Positions 9,229 to 20,250 of a DNA stretch of 64,000 nt are shown piece by piece. Every line of letters starts with the position of its first letter. Positions within the stretch are counted from its first letter, which is position 1. The stretch spans positions 57,874,101 to 57,938,100 of the forward strand of contig NC_085051.1 in NCBI RefSeq assembly GCF_963662255.1. Direction: 5' to 3'. The notes below the pieces were generated by a model. It saw only the letters and a list, made by a program, of their open reading frames with translations. It was not told the origin of the DNA and ran no database searches. The translations under genes and the position numbers were made by a program. The DNA comes from Cinclus cinclus (lineage: Eukaryota > Chordata > Aves > Passeriformes > Cinclidae).

Positions 9229-11098
9229 CCATCTGCATTGTGTTAGGCCCTTGGGCTGAGAATCCAGCTCCTTTCAGGGGAGAGAAAGGTGGTGCTTTTG
9301 CACTGGGCTTCCTTCCCATGGTCCAGTGGGACAAAATGGGTTGCTGGTTGCTGGAAGAGTTTCAGGTTGCCTGGGAGCATTTCCATGTGAGGAGAACCAT
9401 TGTGCCAAATCTATCAACCAAGGGAATCCAGCCCCTTGCAAGCAGAAGGAAAGATCCGAATTTTCCCAGTCGAAAGTGGAAAGGTTTGGAGTGAAAGTCG
9501 GTGCAGGAATGTCCCCGTGTGTGCCTGTGGGATTTGCTAAGCTGCAAGGCCAGACTGTGAAGAGGGGATCCCGGCAGACAAGAAATGCCCTCTTTGCTCT
9601 GGGGCCTTCCATGGCACCGGCAGCACAAGTGAGAGCCCTTCCTTGGCCTGTGCCTTCAGCAAGGCCCCAGTTTGGGCAAAGCCTGAATGGCCTGTGAAAG
9701 CAGCTCAGATTTACGCTGCCCAGCCTGGAGGAGGGATGCCAGAGCAGACACAAGCTCCACCAGGTCCGAGTGCAGCCCAGCTTAGGCCGCAGCTTTCTGC
9801 CCTTGTGTCTCTGGAGCCTTGGAGGGGAAGGCTGCGTGGCTTGCAGTGACTTTGCCCAGCTCTCCTGCTCACAGCGCTGGGCACCCCAAGGCTGTTTGGT
9901 CTCAGCACACGCAAGAGCAGGAAGAAATCCTCACCTGGCTTTGCAGACCCCTGAGATGAGCAAAGACCAGGAGTGTGCAGAGAAGAGACCATCAGGACTG
10001 CACAGCAACTTCTCTCCGCCCGCAGTCACAGAAAATTCAAACACTACTGTTTTGGTGTGGGGTTTTTATTGTCTTTTGTTTGCATCCTTTCCCCCCTCCG
10101 CAGGAAAACCTGTGACATTTTCTGTGCTGGAGAGCTGGATTTGAGTGGTCCCCTCTTGGTGCTGCCTGGATGGAACTCACAATTGTGCCTTTGCCCCTCT
10201 CTTTGCTCTCTTACCATGTGTCAGTCCAGGTTACAACATTTCTCTTTTCTCACCTTGTGCTCAGGAGCTGGGAGAATCACTGAGCCCTCTCCACTGCCCC
10301 AGCTTGACCCTGAAAGGGTTCTGCAGCAGGGGAAGGTGGCATGTTGCCCGTGGCTAAGCTGCCAGCATCTGGGCTGAGTGGTGCTCCACATCCATGCTGC
10401 CATCAATTCAGTGGGCACAAACCTGACACTGACAAGTCCACCTCATATCCATGTCCCCAAGTGCCACATCTACACATTCCTGACAGTGACTGCGGCCACG
10501 TGTGTCCCTGTGGCCGTGCCGGGCACTGCTGTCCCTGCTGTCCCTGCTGTCCCCGGTGCCAGAGCCCTGCTGTCCCTGGGCAGGGCCGTTCCCTCCCCGG
10601 GCACAGCCCCATGAGGTGCTCCCTGCTGCGGCCCGGCCTGGCCCCAGAGCAGGGTCCCCCTGCGGGTGGCCCCGGGGTGGCCGCATGTCCCCAGCCGGCT
10701 GTGCCTGGGCAGCTGCCTCAGCCGTGAGGGATGCAGAGCTGCGGGAGCCCACGGCTCTGTGCCGGCCGCACTCCAGAGCTCCCTGCTCCTGCTGCCGGGG
10801 CCTGGGCGCCCGCCCTGTGCCCTCCCTCCCCGACGGCCGTGCCAGGCCCCGCTTGCTGCCCTCATGGTGGTGCTCCCGGCCCCAGGGCTGTCCCAGGGCT
10901 TCTCCAGGGACACCTTCCTGCAGCCATTCAGGGCCTGCGGGGGCCCAGCACAGGCCTGCAGAGGGACTGTTTGCAAGGGCCTGCAGGGACAGCGCCGGGG
11001 CCGGCGGCTTCCCAGTGCCACAGGGAGGGCTTAGGCTGCAGATGGGGAGGACATTGTGGCCTCTGAGGCTGCTGAGGCCCTGGCCCACGCTGCCCAGG

Positions 11099-11261
11099 GA
11101 AGCTGCGGCTGCCCCATCCCTGGCAGTGCTCCAGGCCAGCCTGGCTGGGGCTTGGAGCAACCCGGCCCAGTGCAAGGTGTCCCTGTCCTTGGCAGCAGGG
11201 CTGAACAAGGCAATTTCTAAGGAGCCTTCCAAGCCAAGCCATTCAGTGACTGTGTGATGAT
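11099..11261 (+). mobile_element. CR1 LINE 3' end, unit 3
   Basis: Copy of the unit 1 element, amplified with the array. Confidence 0.75.
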
Positions 11262-11442
11262 CACCGGGGCCGAGGGCAGCTGGGCTTGATTTCTGATTAG
11301 GACCAGCTCAGCACTGTCAGTTTGGTTGAGTTCAAGCAAACAGCTCACGAGCCCAGATTCTCAGCAGGTGACTTTTACCAACACTCGAGGTCTGGCTGAG
11401 ATCAATAAAGATTTGCACAATTCCAATTCTCCAATATTGTAT

Positions 11443-11448
11443 TTTATT
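11443..11448 (-). promoter_or_regulatory. Polyadenylation signal, copy 3
   Basis: Minus-strand AATAAA at the position equivalent to copy 1. Confidence 0.55.
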
Positions 11449-12302
11449 GAAACAAGATCAAAGGAGTTTCCAGGTTGCTGCTCATAAATGCACTAATTAT
11501 AGAGCATTAATATGGGTCACCACAGATAGCGACCCTAGATACAGCTTTACTTGTATATAAAAATTCCATCATGTACATATTTTGTATAATATACATTATA
11601 TAGTTATATTAATACATAATGACTATAGTATATCTATATCTACATCTTATGTGTTATAAATATATCTATTTGATGCAAAAGTTCCTACACTTAAATGCGC
11701 TAAGAGCACTAGGACGTGTCACAACAGATAGCGACACTAAATATGCGCTCTGTTATTTCAGAATTTCGGGTCGGCTCCGAGACAGTTTGTGCAATGCTGG
11801 TCTAAAGGTGTCCTTTCAGTGGACAAGGAGAGACACTGTCCATTGACTGATCCCGGCCAAGCAGCGCTGATTTTTCATCTTGGTCTTCTTTGTCCCGTTG
11901 CTTGCTTCTTTTTCTGTCCCCCTCTCCCGCTTCTTTCATATTCCAAATCTCGGTCATTCTCAACGGCCGGGAACAAGTGCATGTTGCAGGTGGGCTTTGG
12001 TGACTTTGGCCCTGCATGCACGGCGTGTCATCTCTTCACGCTCGTTCTTAGGAGTGGGGAAGTTGCAGCAGGGCTCTATGCAGATGGGGGTGCCTTTTTT
12101 GGAAATTGAAACGATCCAAGGAGGCAGAATAAACCCTCCTGTGGCTGTCCACCTGCTGAGGCGGCAGGAGAGGCTGTGGGAGCTTCGGCAGAGCCTTTGC
12201 ACGCATCCTCTTCTCCTTAAAGCACCAGATTTGTATTATGAGGTGGCTCTGTGCTGCCGGCTGCGAGCAGCACGGGCACAGCTCTGTGCAGGCAAACCTC
12301 TT

Positions 12303-13775
12303 TCAATCATCAGGTTTGAGGACTGCCATGAGCTGTCGTTGCAGATGCCGGTAGTCGCCCATCCCCTGGGAGTGGGCCACAGGATCCATGGCCAGGTGGT
12401 GGAAGAGGTTGGGTGGCTCAGCCGTTTGAACATCCTGCGGCAAACGGATCTCCTCAGGAAGCCTCCGGTTGCCCACAATAAAGTGGTCGAGGCGCTTCAC
12501 TTCCAGGGATAAGCGCAGAGTGTCGCTGATATCCATCAGTCGCCTCAGGAAATGTCTCCTGCACCACTTTGACACAGGAATGGTGATCAGGAGGTGCATG
12601 ACGACGGTTTTCATGGTGTAGGTGGAAAAGCCTAGGCCCAGCAGAAGACAGGTGAAGAGCTGCAGGCATCTCAGGTGCAAACTGTCAGGGGGCGCCTGCC
12701 TGGCGATGTGCTGGAAGAACTTCATCTCTGCCACAGCACAGGTCTCAGGCCACAGAGTGCTTGGGGTTCCGGCATATGCAGGCAGGCTGCTCACAAAGAT
12801 GTCGGAGTCGCCTCTCCGCACCCCAAACTGCATCTCAATCCTGAAGCTTTCTCGGCCATTGGTCACCCTGAATTGGCAGCAGCGTCTGGAGGGCAGCAGC
12901 GTTAAATGCCAGTTGTGTGACTGAGGCAAAGCTGGCCAGATTGCTCTCACCAGCTGGTGGAACCAGCGGGCAGTTTTGTGCACATCGAGGTAGGAGTCGG
13001 TGCACAGGGTGTCTAGGAGGCTGGGATCCTGACTCCTCCTCAGCTCCTCCTCGGGCTGGTGCAGGAAGCACAGCACGTTCTCCCCCTGCTGCTCCTTGGT
13101 GCAGGTGCACTCCAGCTGCACGCGGACACGGAAGTTCCTCACCTGCCTGTGCTCTGCAGAGTCCAGCTCCAGGTGGAATCTGTGGCCTCGGGGAGGAGTC
13201 ATGGGTATGAGCACCTGGTACACAACATCCTGCTCACGGGGACTCCAACCTTCAAAGGCGCTGCCCACCCCGACGGCTCGTTGCAGGACTGGGTAGAAAC
13301 TGTTTGCTAGGACATGTCTAAAATAGATGGCATATTTGCCCATCAGGTCAGTTGTCCACTCGCAGCCTTTCAGCAGGTCCTGTACAGGCCACTGTATGCG
13401 CTCCGCTAGCATCCTTCCTACTTTCCTTTGAAGACGTTTATCTACTTGATTTCCAGCATCGTCTCCTTCGTTTGCATTCACATTTTCTTCTTCAGGCTCC
13501 TGTCTCATCAGGCTCCTTTTGCACCCCATCAGCCATAGGACCAAGACCAGGATCAGGAGCACAGCAACAGCCAGGAGCTGCAAGGACTGCTCCACTCCAC
13601 TCTGCTTCAGGGCCAGCTGCTCCACCTGCCACTCCAGCCAAATCTTCTCCCATTCCATGTACTTTGCATGCACTTCCACGCGCAGACGTGTTTCCTCATC
13701 CTGAACATCACCCACGAGCTGCGGGTACTGGATGAGGGTTTTCAAGAGCACGAAGAGCAATACCAGGGAATTCAT
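12303..13775 (-). CDS. ITPRIPL1-like: ITPRIPL1-like membrane protein, array copy 3 (490 aa)
   Basis: Intact. Intron 13779-14071 (293 bp), exon 1 ending at 14072. Against copy 1 it has F14L, R138C, S199R and Y290H. R199 is unique to this copy and lies in the otherwise constant PPRGHSFHLEL segment of the Mab-21-like domain, so it is the change most likely to matter here. The exon 1 base pair next to the donor also differs (AGTG before GTGAGT instead of AGCG), and the donor itself is unchanged. Confidence 0.9.
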   Translation of the reverse strand: MNSLVLLFVLLKTLIQYPQLVGDVQDEETRLRVEVHAKYMEWEKIWLEWQVEQLALKQSGVEQSLQLLAVAVLLILVLVLWLMGCKRSLMRQEPEEENVNANEGDDAGNQVDKRLQRKVGRMLAERIQWPVQDLLKGCEWTTDLMGKYAIYFRHVLANSFYPVLQRAVGVGSAFEGWSPREQDVVYQVLIPMTPPRGHRFHLELDSAEHRQVRNFRVRVQLECTCTKEQQGENVLCFLHQPEEELRRSQDPSLLDTLCTDSYLDVHKTARWFHQLVRAIWPALPQSHNWHLTLLPSRRCCQFRVTNGRESFRIEMQFGVRRGDSDIFVSSLPAYAGTPSTLWPETCAVAEMKFFQHIARQAPPDSLHLRCLQLFTCLLLGLGFSTYTMKTVVMHLLITIPVSKWCRRHFLRRLMDISDTLRLSLEVKRLDHFIVGNRRLPEEIRLPQDVQTAEPPNLFHHLAMDPVAHSQGMGDYRHLQRQLMAVLKPDD

Positions 13776-14065
13776 GGTCTGCGGGAGGATGGACAGAAGG
13801 CCTTGAATGGGGCTGTGAGGGAGGCAGCTAGCAGTGGGGGCAGCAGGGACAGGAATGCTCAGGGGTTTGAGGACATGAAGCACAGGGCACCACACAGCTG
13901 GCAGGCAGCAACGCCTGTCCCACTGCCCCAGCTGCAGCTGCAGCGTGTCCTGCCCAAGGCTCTCCCATCAGGGGCTGTCCCTGCATGCAGGGGGAGAAGC
14001 CAGCCCCAGGTTCAGTGTTTCTGGGCTGGCCCTTGTGCCCAGCCCAGCCTCCCCACCACGTGTGC

Positions 14066-14166
14066 ACTCACCACTTGCTCAAGCAATGCAGGGCCAGCGT
14101 TGCCTGCTGCGGCCTTTTATAGCGGCCCCCATTGTGACACGACCCCCGTGGTGTCACAGGTGTCAC
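14066..14166 (-). promoter_or_regulatory. Copy 3 core promoter, exon 1 and donor
   Basis: TATAAAA at 14121-14115, exon 1 ending at 14072, donor at 14071-14066. The repeated 7-mers are present. One substitution lies within exon 1 near the donor. Confidence 0.75.
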
Positions 14167-14357
14167 AGCACATCACAAGGCAGCCAACCACACCCTTTGT
14201 CCCCGCCCTGGCTCAGCCACCCAGAGTGGCCCTGGTGTCCTGCTTAAGGCTGCATTTGACTGAATCTTTTTCAAAGAACTCCCACTGCGCTTTCTTTTGG
14301 ATTGATTTCCATCTGCCCTCCAGTGGCAGTCTCCTCGATATCCATGTTAGAGAGCAC

Positions 14358-14734
14358 CCTTGAGGATCATTGAGTCTAAGCTTTGGCACTACACTGGTTG
14401 ACCTACACTTCAACCTCGGAGTCAGCGAGGTTGAAAAAGTCCCTGCAGATCACACAGTCCAACAGCAAACTCAACACTGCCTATTGCACCAATCAGCCAG
14501 GTCCCCAGTTGCCTCATCCACGTGACTTTTAATCCTTTCTGAGGTTGGGGACTCAGCCATTTCCCTATCCAGCCTGTTTCCCAAGCTTCGTATCCCTTTT
14601 GTTGAAGGAATATTTCCTAGAGATCCAATTGAAACCTGCCATGGATCAACCTGAGGTCATTTTCCTCTGCTCATTGGGTTTGTTCCCTGGGCTAATACAA
14701 TGACCCGCACGTAGCTAAAAGCTCCCTTCAGGGA
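14358..14734 (-). mobile_element. Antisense CR1 fragment, unit 3
   Basis: Copy of 3334-3710. Confidence 0.8.
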
Positions 14735-16615
14735 CCATCTGCATTGTGTTAGGCCCTTGGGCTGAGAATCCAGCTCCTTTCAGGGGAGAGAAAGGTGGTG
14801 CTTTTGCACTGGGCTTCCTTCCCATGGTCCAGTGGGACAAAATGGGTTGCTGGTTGCTGGAAGAGTTTCAGGTTGCCTGGGAGCATTTCCATGTGAGGAG
14901 AACCATTGTGCCAAATCTATCAACCAAGGGAATCCAGCCCCTTGCAAGCAGAAGGAAAGATCCGAATTTTCCCAGTCGAAAGTGGAAAGGTTTGGAGTGA
15001 AAGTCGGTGCAGGAATGTCCCCGTGTGTGCCTGTGGGATTTGCTAAGCTGCAAGGCCAGACTGTGAAGAGGGGATCCCGGCAGACAAGAAATGCCCTCTT
15101 TGCTCTGGGGCCTTCCATGGCACCGGCAGCACAAGTGAGAGCCCTTCCTTGGCCTGTGCCTTCAGCAAGGCCCCAGTTTGGGCAAAGCCTGAATGGCCTG
15201 TGAAAGCAGCTCAGATTTACGCTGCCCAGCCTGGAGGAGGGATGCCAGAGCAGACACAAGCTCCACCAGGTCCGAGTGCAGCCCAGCTTAGGCCGCAGCT
15301 TTCTGCCCTTGTGTCTCTGGAGCCTTGGAGGGGAAGGCTGCGTGGCTTGCAGTGACTTTCCCCAGCTCTCCTGCTCACAGCGCTGGGCACCCCAAGGCTG
15401 TTTGGTCTCAGCACACGCAAGAGCAGGAAGAAATCCTCACCTGGCTTTGCAGACCCCTGAGATGAGCAAAGACCAGGAGTGTGCAGAGAAGAGACCATCA
15501 GGACTGCACAGCAACTTCTCTCCGCCCGCAGTCACAGAAAATTCAAACACTACTGTTTTGGTGTGGGGTTTTTATTGTCTTTTGTTTGCATCCTTTCCCC
15601 CCTCCGCAGGAAAACCTGTGACATTTTCTGTGCTGGAGAGCTGGATTTGAGTGGTCCCCTCTTGGTGCTGCCTGGATGGAACTCACAATTGTGCCTTTGC
15701 CCCTCTCTTTGCTCTCTTACCATGTGTCAGTCCAGGAGGTTGATGGGTTACAACATTTCTCTTTTCTCACCTTGTGCTCAGGAGCTGGGAGAATCACTGA
15801 GCCCTCTCCACTGCCCCAGCTTGACCCTGAAAGGGTTCTGCAGCAGGGGAAGGTGGCATGTTGCCCGTGGCTCAGCTGCCAGCATCTGGGCTGAGTGGTG
15901 CCCCACATCCATGCTGCCATCAATTCAGTGGGCACAAACCTGACACTGACAAGTCCACCTCATATCCATGTCCCCAAGTGCCACATCTACACATTCCTGA
16001 CAGTGACTGCGGCCACGTGTGTCCCTGTGGCCGTGCCGGGCACTGCTGTCCCTGCTGTCCCTGCTGTCCCCGGTGCCAGAGCCCTGCTGTCCCTGGGCAG
16101 GGCCGTTCCCTCCCCGGGCACAGCCCCATGAGGTGCTCCCTGCTGCGGCCCGGCCTGGCCCCAGAGCAGGGTCCCCCTGCGGGTGGCCCCGGGGTGGCCG
16201 CATGTCCCCAGCCGGCTGTGCCTGGGCAGCTGCCTCAGCCGTGAGGGATGCAGAGCTGCGGGAGCCCACGGCTCTGTGCCGGCCGCACTCCAGAGCTCCC
16301 TGCTCCTGCTGCCGGGGCCTGGGCGCCCGCCCTGTGCCCTCCCTCCCCGACGGCCGTGCCAGGCCCCGCTTGCTGCCCTCATGGTGGTGCTCCCGGCCCC
16401 AGGGCTGTCCCAGGGCTTCTCCAGGGACACCTTCCTGCAGCCATTCAGGGCCTGCGGGGGCCCAGCACAGGCCTGCAGAGGGACTGTTTGCAAGGGCCTG
16501 CAGGGACAGCGCCGGGGCCGGCGGCTTCCCAGTGCCACAGGGAGGGCTTAGGCTGCAGATGGGGAGGACATTGTGGCCTCTGAGGCTGCTGAGGCCCTGG
16601 CCCACGCTGCCCAGG

Positions 16616-16778
16616 GAAGCTGCGGCTGCCCCATCCCTGGCAGTGCTCCAGGCCAGCCTGGCTGGGGCTTGGAGCAACCCGGCCCAGTGCAAGGTGTCCC
16701 TGTCCTTGGCAGCAGGGCTGAACAAGGCAATTTCTAAGGAGCCTTCCAAGCCAAGCCATTCAGTGACTGTGTGATGAT
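16616..16778 (+). mobile_element. CR1 LINE 3' end, unit 4
   Basis: Copy of the unit 1 element, amplified with the array. Confidence 0.75.
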
Positions 16779-16959
16779 CACCGGGGCCGAGGGCAGCTGG
16801 GCTTGATTTCTGATTCGGACCAGCTCAGCACTGTCAGTTTGGTTGAGTTCAAGCAAACAGCTCACGAGCCCAGATTCTCAGCAGGTGACTTTTACCAACA
16901 CTCGAGGTCTGGCTGAGATCAATAAAGATTTGCACAATTCCAATTCTCCAATATTGTAT

Positions 16960-16965
16960 TTTATT
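16960..16965 (-). promoter_or_regulatory. Polyadenylation signal, copy 4
   Basis: Minus-strand AATAAA at the position equivalent to copy 1. Confidence 0.55.
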
Positions 16966-17819
16966 GAAACAAGATCAAAGGAGTTTCCAGGTTGCTGCTC
17001 ATAAATGCACTAATTATAGAGCATTAATATGGGTCACCACAGATAGCGACCCTAGATACAGCTTTACTTGTATATAAAAATTCCATCATGTACATATTTT
17101 GTATAATATACATTATATAGTTATATTAATACATAATGACTATAGTATATCTATATCTACATCTTATGTGTTATAAATATATCTATTTGATGCAAAAGTT
17201 CCTACACTTAAATGCGCTAAGAGCACTAGGACGTGTCACAACAGATAGCGACACTAAATATGCGCTCTGTTATTTCAGAATTTCGGGTCGGCTCCGAGAC
17301 AGTTTGTGCAATGCTGGTCTAAAGGTGTCCTTTCAGTGGACAAGGAGAGACACTGTCCATTGACTGATCCCGGCCAAGCAGCGCTGATTTTTCATCTTGG
17401 TCTTCTTTGTCCCGTTGCTTGCTTCTTTTTCTGTCCCCCTCTCCCGCTTCTTTCATATTCCAAATCTCGGTCATTCTCAACGGCCGGGAACAAGTGCATG
17501 TTGCAGGTGGGCTTTGGTGACTTTGGCCCTGCATGCACGGCGTGTCATCTCTTCACGCTCGTTCTTAGGAGTGGGGAAGTTGCAGCAGGGCTCTATGCAG
17601 ATGGGGGTGCCTTTTTTGGAAATTGAAATGATCCAAGGAGGCAGAATAAACCCTGCTGTGGCTGTCCACCTGCTGAGGCGGCAGGAGAGGCTGTGGGAGC
17701 TTCGGCAGAGCCTTTGCACGCATCCTCTTCTCCTTAAAGCACCAGATTTGTATTATGAGGTGGCTCTGGGCTGCCGGCTGCGAGCAGCACGGGCACAGCT
17801 CTGTGCAGGCAAACCTCTT

Positions 17820-19292
17820 TCAATCATCAGGTTTGAGGACTGCCATGAGCTGTCGTTGCAGATGCCGGTAGTCGCCCATCCCCTGGGAGTGGGCCACAGG
17901 ATCCATGGCCAGGTGGTGGAAGAGGTTGGGTGGCTCAGCCGTTTGAACATCCTGCGGCAAACGGATCTCCTCAGGAAGCCTCCGGTTGCCCACAATAAAG
18001 TGGTCGAGGCGCTTCACTTCCAGGGATAAGCGCAGAGTGTCGCTGATATCCATCAGTCGCCTCAGGAAATGTCTCCTGCACCACTTTGACACAGGAATGG
18101 TGATCAGGAGGTGCATGACGACGGTTTTCATGGTGTAGGTGGAAAAGCCTAGGCCCAGCAGAAGACAGGTGAAGAGCTGCAGGCATCTCAGGTGCAAACT
18201 GTCAGGGGGCGCCTGCCTGGCGATGTGCTGGAAGAACTTCATCTCTGCCACAGCACAGGTCTCAGGCCACACAGTGCTTGGGGTTCCGGCATATGCAGGC
18301 AGGCTGCTCACAAAGATGTCGGAGTCGCCTCTCCGCACCCCAAACTGCATCTCAATCCTGAAGCTTTCTCGGCCATTGGTCACCCTGAATTGGCAGCAGC
18401 GTCTGGAGGGCAGCAGCGTTAAATGCCAGTTGTGTGACTGAGGCAAAGCTGGCCAGATTGCTCTCACCAGCTGGTGGAACCAGCGGGCAGTTTTGTGCAC
18501 ATCGAGGTAGGAGTCGGTGCACAGGGTGTCTAGGAGGCTGGGATCCTGACTCCTCCTCAGCTCCTCCTCGGGCTGGTGCAGGAAGCACAGCACGTTCTCC
18601 CCCTGCTGCTCCTTGGTGCAGGTGCACTCCAGCTGCACGCGGACACGGAAGTTCCTCACCTGCCTGTGCTCTGCAGAGTCCAGCTCCAGGTGGAAGCTGT
18701 GGCCTCGGGGAGGAGTCATGGGTATGAGCACCTGGTACACAACATCCTGCTCACGGGGACTCCAACCTTCAAAGGCGCTGCCCACCCCAACGGCTCGTTG
18801 CAGGACTGGGTAGAAACTGTTTGCTAGGACATGTCTAAAATAGATGGCATATTTGCCCATCAGGTCAATTGTCCACTCGCAGCCTTTCAGCAGGTCCTGT
18901 ACAGGCCACTGTATGCGCTCCGCTAGCATCCTTCCTACTTTCCTTTGAAGACGTTTATCTACTTGATTTCCAGCATCGTCTCCTTCGTTTGCATTCACAT
19001 TTTCTTCTTCAGGCTCCTGTCTCATCAGGCTCCTTTTGCACCCCATCAGCCATAGGACCAAGACCAGGATCAGGAGCACAGCAACAGCCAGGAGCTGCAA
19101 GGACTGCTCCACTCCACTCTGCTTCAGGGCCAGCTGCTCCACCTGCCACTCCAGCCAAATCTTCTCCCATTCCATGTACTTTGCATGCACTTCCACGCGC
19201 AGACGTGTTTCCTCATCCTGAACATCACCCACGAGCTGTGGGTACTGGATGAGGGTTTTCAAGAGCACGAAGAGCAGTACCAGGGAATTCAT
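17820..19292 (-). CDS. ITPRIPL1-like: ITPRIPL1-like membrane protein, array copy 4 (490 aa)
   Basis: Intact. Intron 19296-19588 (293 bp), exon 1 ending at 19589. Against copy 1 it has F14L, R138C, T142I, Y290H and L341V. I142 and V341 are unique to this copy and conservative. Signal-like segment, membrane helix and Mab-21-like domain are otherwise as in copy 1. Confidence 0.9.
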   Translation of the reverse strand: MNSLVLLFVLLKTLIQYPQLVGDVQDEETRLRVEVHAKYMEWEKIWLEWQVEQLALKQSGVEQSLQLLAVAVLLILVLVLWLMGCKRSLMRQEPEEENVNANEGDDAGNQVDKRLQRKVGRMLAERIQWPVQDLLKGCEWTIDLMGKYAIYFRHVLANSFYPVLQRAVGVGSAFEGWSPREQDVVYQVLIPMTPPRGHSFHLELDSAEHRQVRNFRVRVQLECTCTKEQQGENVLCFLHQPEEELRRSQDPSLLDTLCTDSYLDVHKTARWFHQLVRAIWPALPQSHNWHLTLLPSRRCCQFRVTNGRESFRIEMQFGVRRGDSDIFVSSLPAYAGTPSTVWPETCAVAEMKFFQHIARQAPPDSLHLRCLQLFTCLLLGLGFSTYTMKTVVMHLLITIPVSKWCRRHFLRRLMDISDTLRLSLEVKRLDHFIVGNRRLPEEIRLPQDVQTAEPPNLFHHLAMDPVAHSQGMGDYRHLQRQLMAVLKPDD

Positions 19293-19582
19293 GGTCTGCG
19301 GGAGGATGGACAGAAGGCCTTGAATAGGGCTGTGAGGGAGGCAGCTAGCAGTGGGGGCAGCAGGGACAGGAATGTTCAGGGGTTTGAGGACATGAAGCAC
19401 AGGGCACCACACAGCTGGCAGGCAGCAACGCCTGTCCCACTGCCCCAGCTGCAGCAGCAGCGTGTCCTGCCCAAGGCTCTCCCATCAGGGGCTGTCCCTG
19501 CATGCAGGGGGAGAAGCCAGCCCCAGGTTCGGCGTTTCTGGGCTGGCCCTTGTGCCCAGCCCAGCCTCCCCACCACGTGTGC

Positions 19583-19682
19583 ACTCACCGCTTGCTCAAG
19601 CAATGCAGGGCCAGCGTTGCCTGCTGCGGCCTTTTATAGCGGCCCCCATTGTGACACGTCCCCGTGGTGTCACAGGTGTCAC
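19583..19682 (-). promoter_or_regulatory. Copy 4 core promoter, exon 1 and donor
   Basis: TATAAAA at 19638-19632, exon 1 ending at 19589, donor at 19588-19583. The inner arm of the upstream motif reads GTGACACGTCCCC here, one base shorter than in copies 1-3 and with an A to T change. Confidence 0.75.
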
Positions 19683-19873
19683 AGCACATCACAAGGCAGC
19701 CAACCACACCCTTTGTCCCCGCCCTGGCTCAGCCACCCAGAGTGGCCCTGGTGTCCTGCTTAAGGCTGCATTTGACTGAATCTTTTTCAAAGAACTCCCA
19801 CTGCGCTTTCTTTTGGATTGATTTCCATCTGCCCTCCAGTGGCAGTCTCCTCGATATCCATGTTAGAGAGCAC

Positions 19874-20250
19874 CCTTGAGGATCATTGAGTCTAAGCTTT
19901 GGCACTACACTGGTTGACCTACACTTCAACCTCGGAGTCAGCGAGGTTGAAAAAGTCCCTGCAGATCACACAGTCCAACAGCAAACTCAACACTGCCTAT
20001 TGCACCAATCAGCCAGGTCCCCAGTTGCCTCATCCACGTGACTTTTAATCCTTTCTGAGGTTGGGGACTCAGCCATTTCCCTATCCAGCCTGTTTCCCAA
20101 GCTTCGTATCCCTTTTGTTGAAGGAATATTTCCTAGAGATCCAATTGAAACCTGCCATGGATCAACCTGAGGTCATTTTCCTCTGCTCATTGGGTTTGTT
20201 CCCTGGGCTAATACAATGACCCGCACGTAGCTAAAAGCTCCCTTCAGGGA
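19874..20250 (-). mobile_element. Antisense CR1 fragment, unit 4
   Basis: Copy of 3334-3710. Confidence 0.8.

Larger units (their letters stand above)
5519..11036 (-). repeat. Tandem unit 2 (5518 bp)
   Basis: Same length and order as unit 1. Like unit 1 it has seven CAG triplets in the gene's intron and lacks the 11-bp insert seen at 15737-15747 in unit 3. Its protein differs from copy 1 at one residue, so units 1 and 2 are very close relatives. Confidence 0.97.
11037..16553 (-). repeat. Tandem unit 3 (5517 bp)
   Basis: The length differs from unit 1 by -12 bp in the intron triplet run and +11 bp in the spacer (insert near 15737), which accounts exactly for the net -1. It shares substitutions in the AT-rich 3' flank (for example near 11619 and 11680) with unit 4 only. 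Confidence 0.97.
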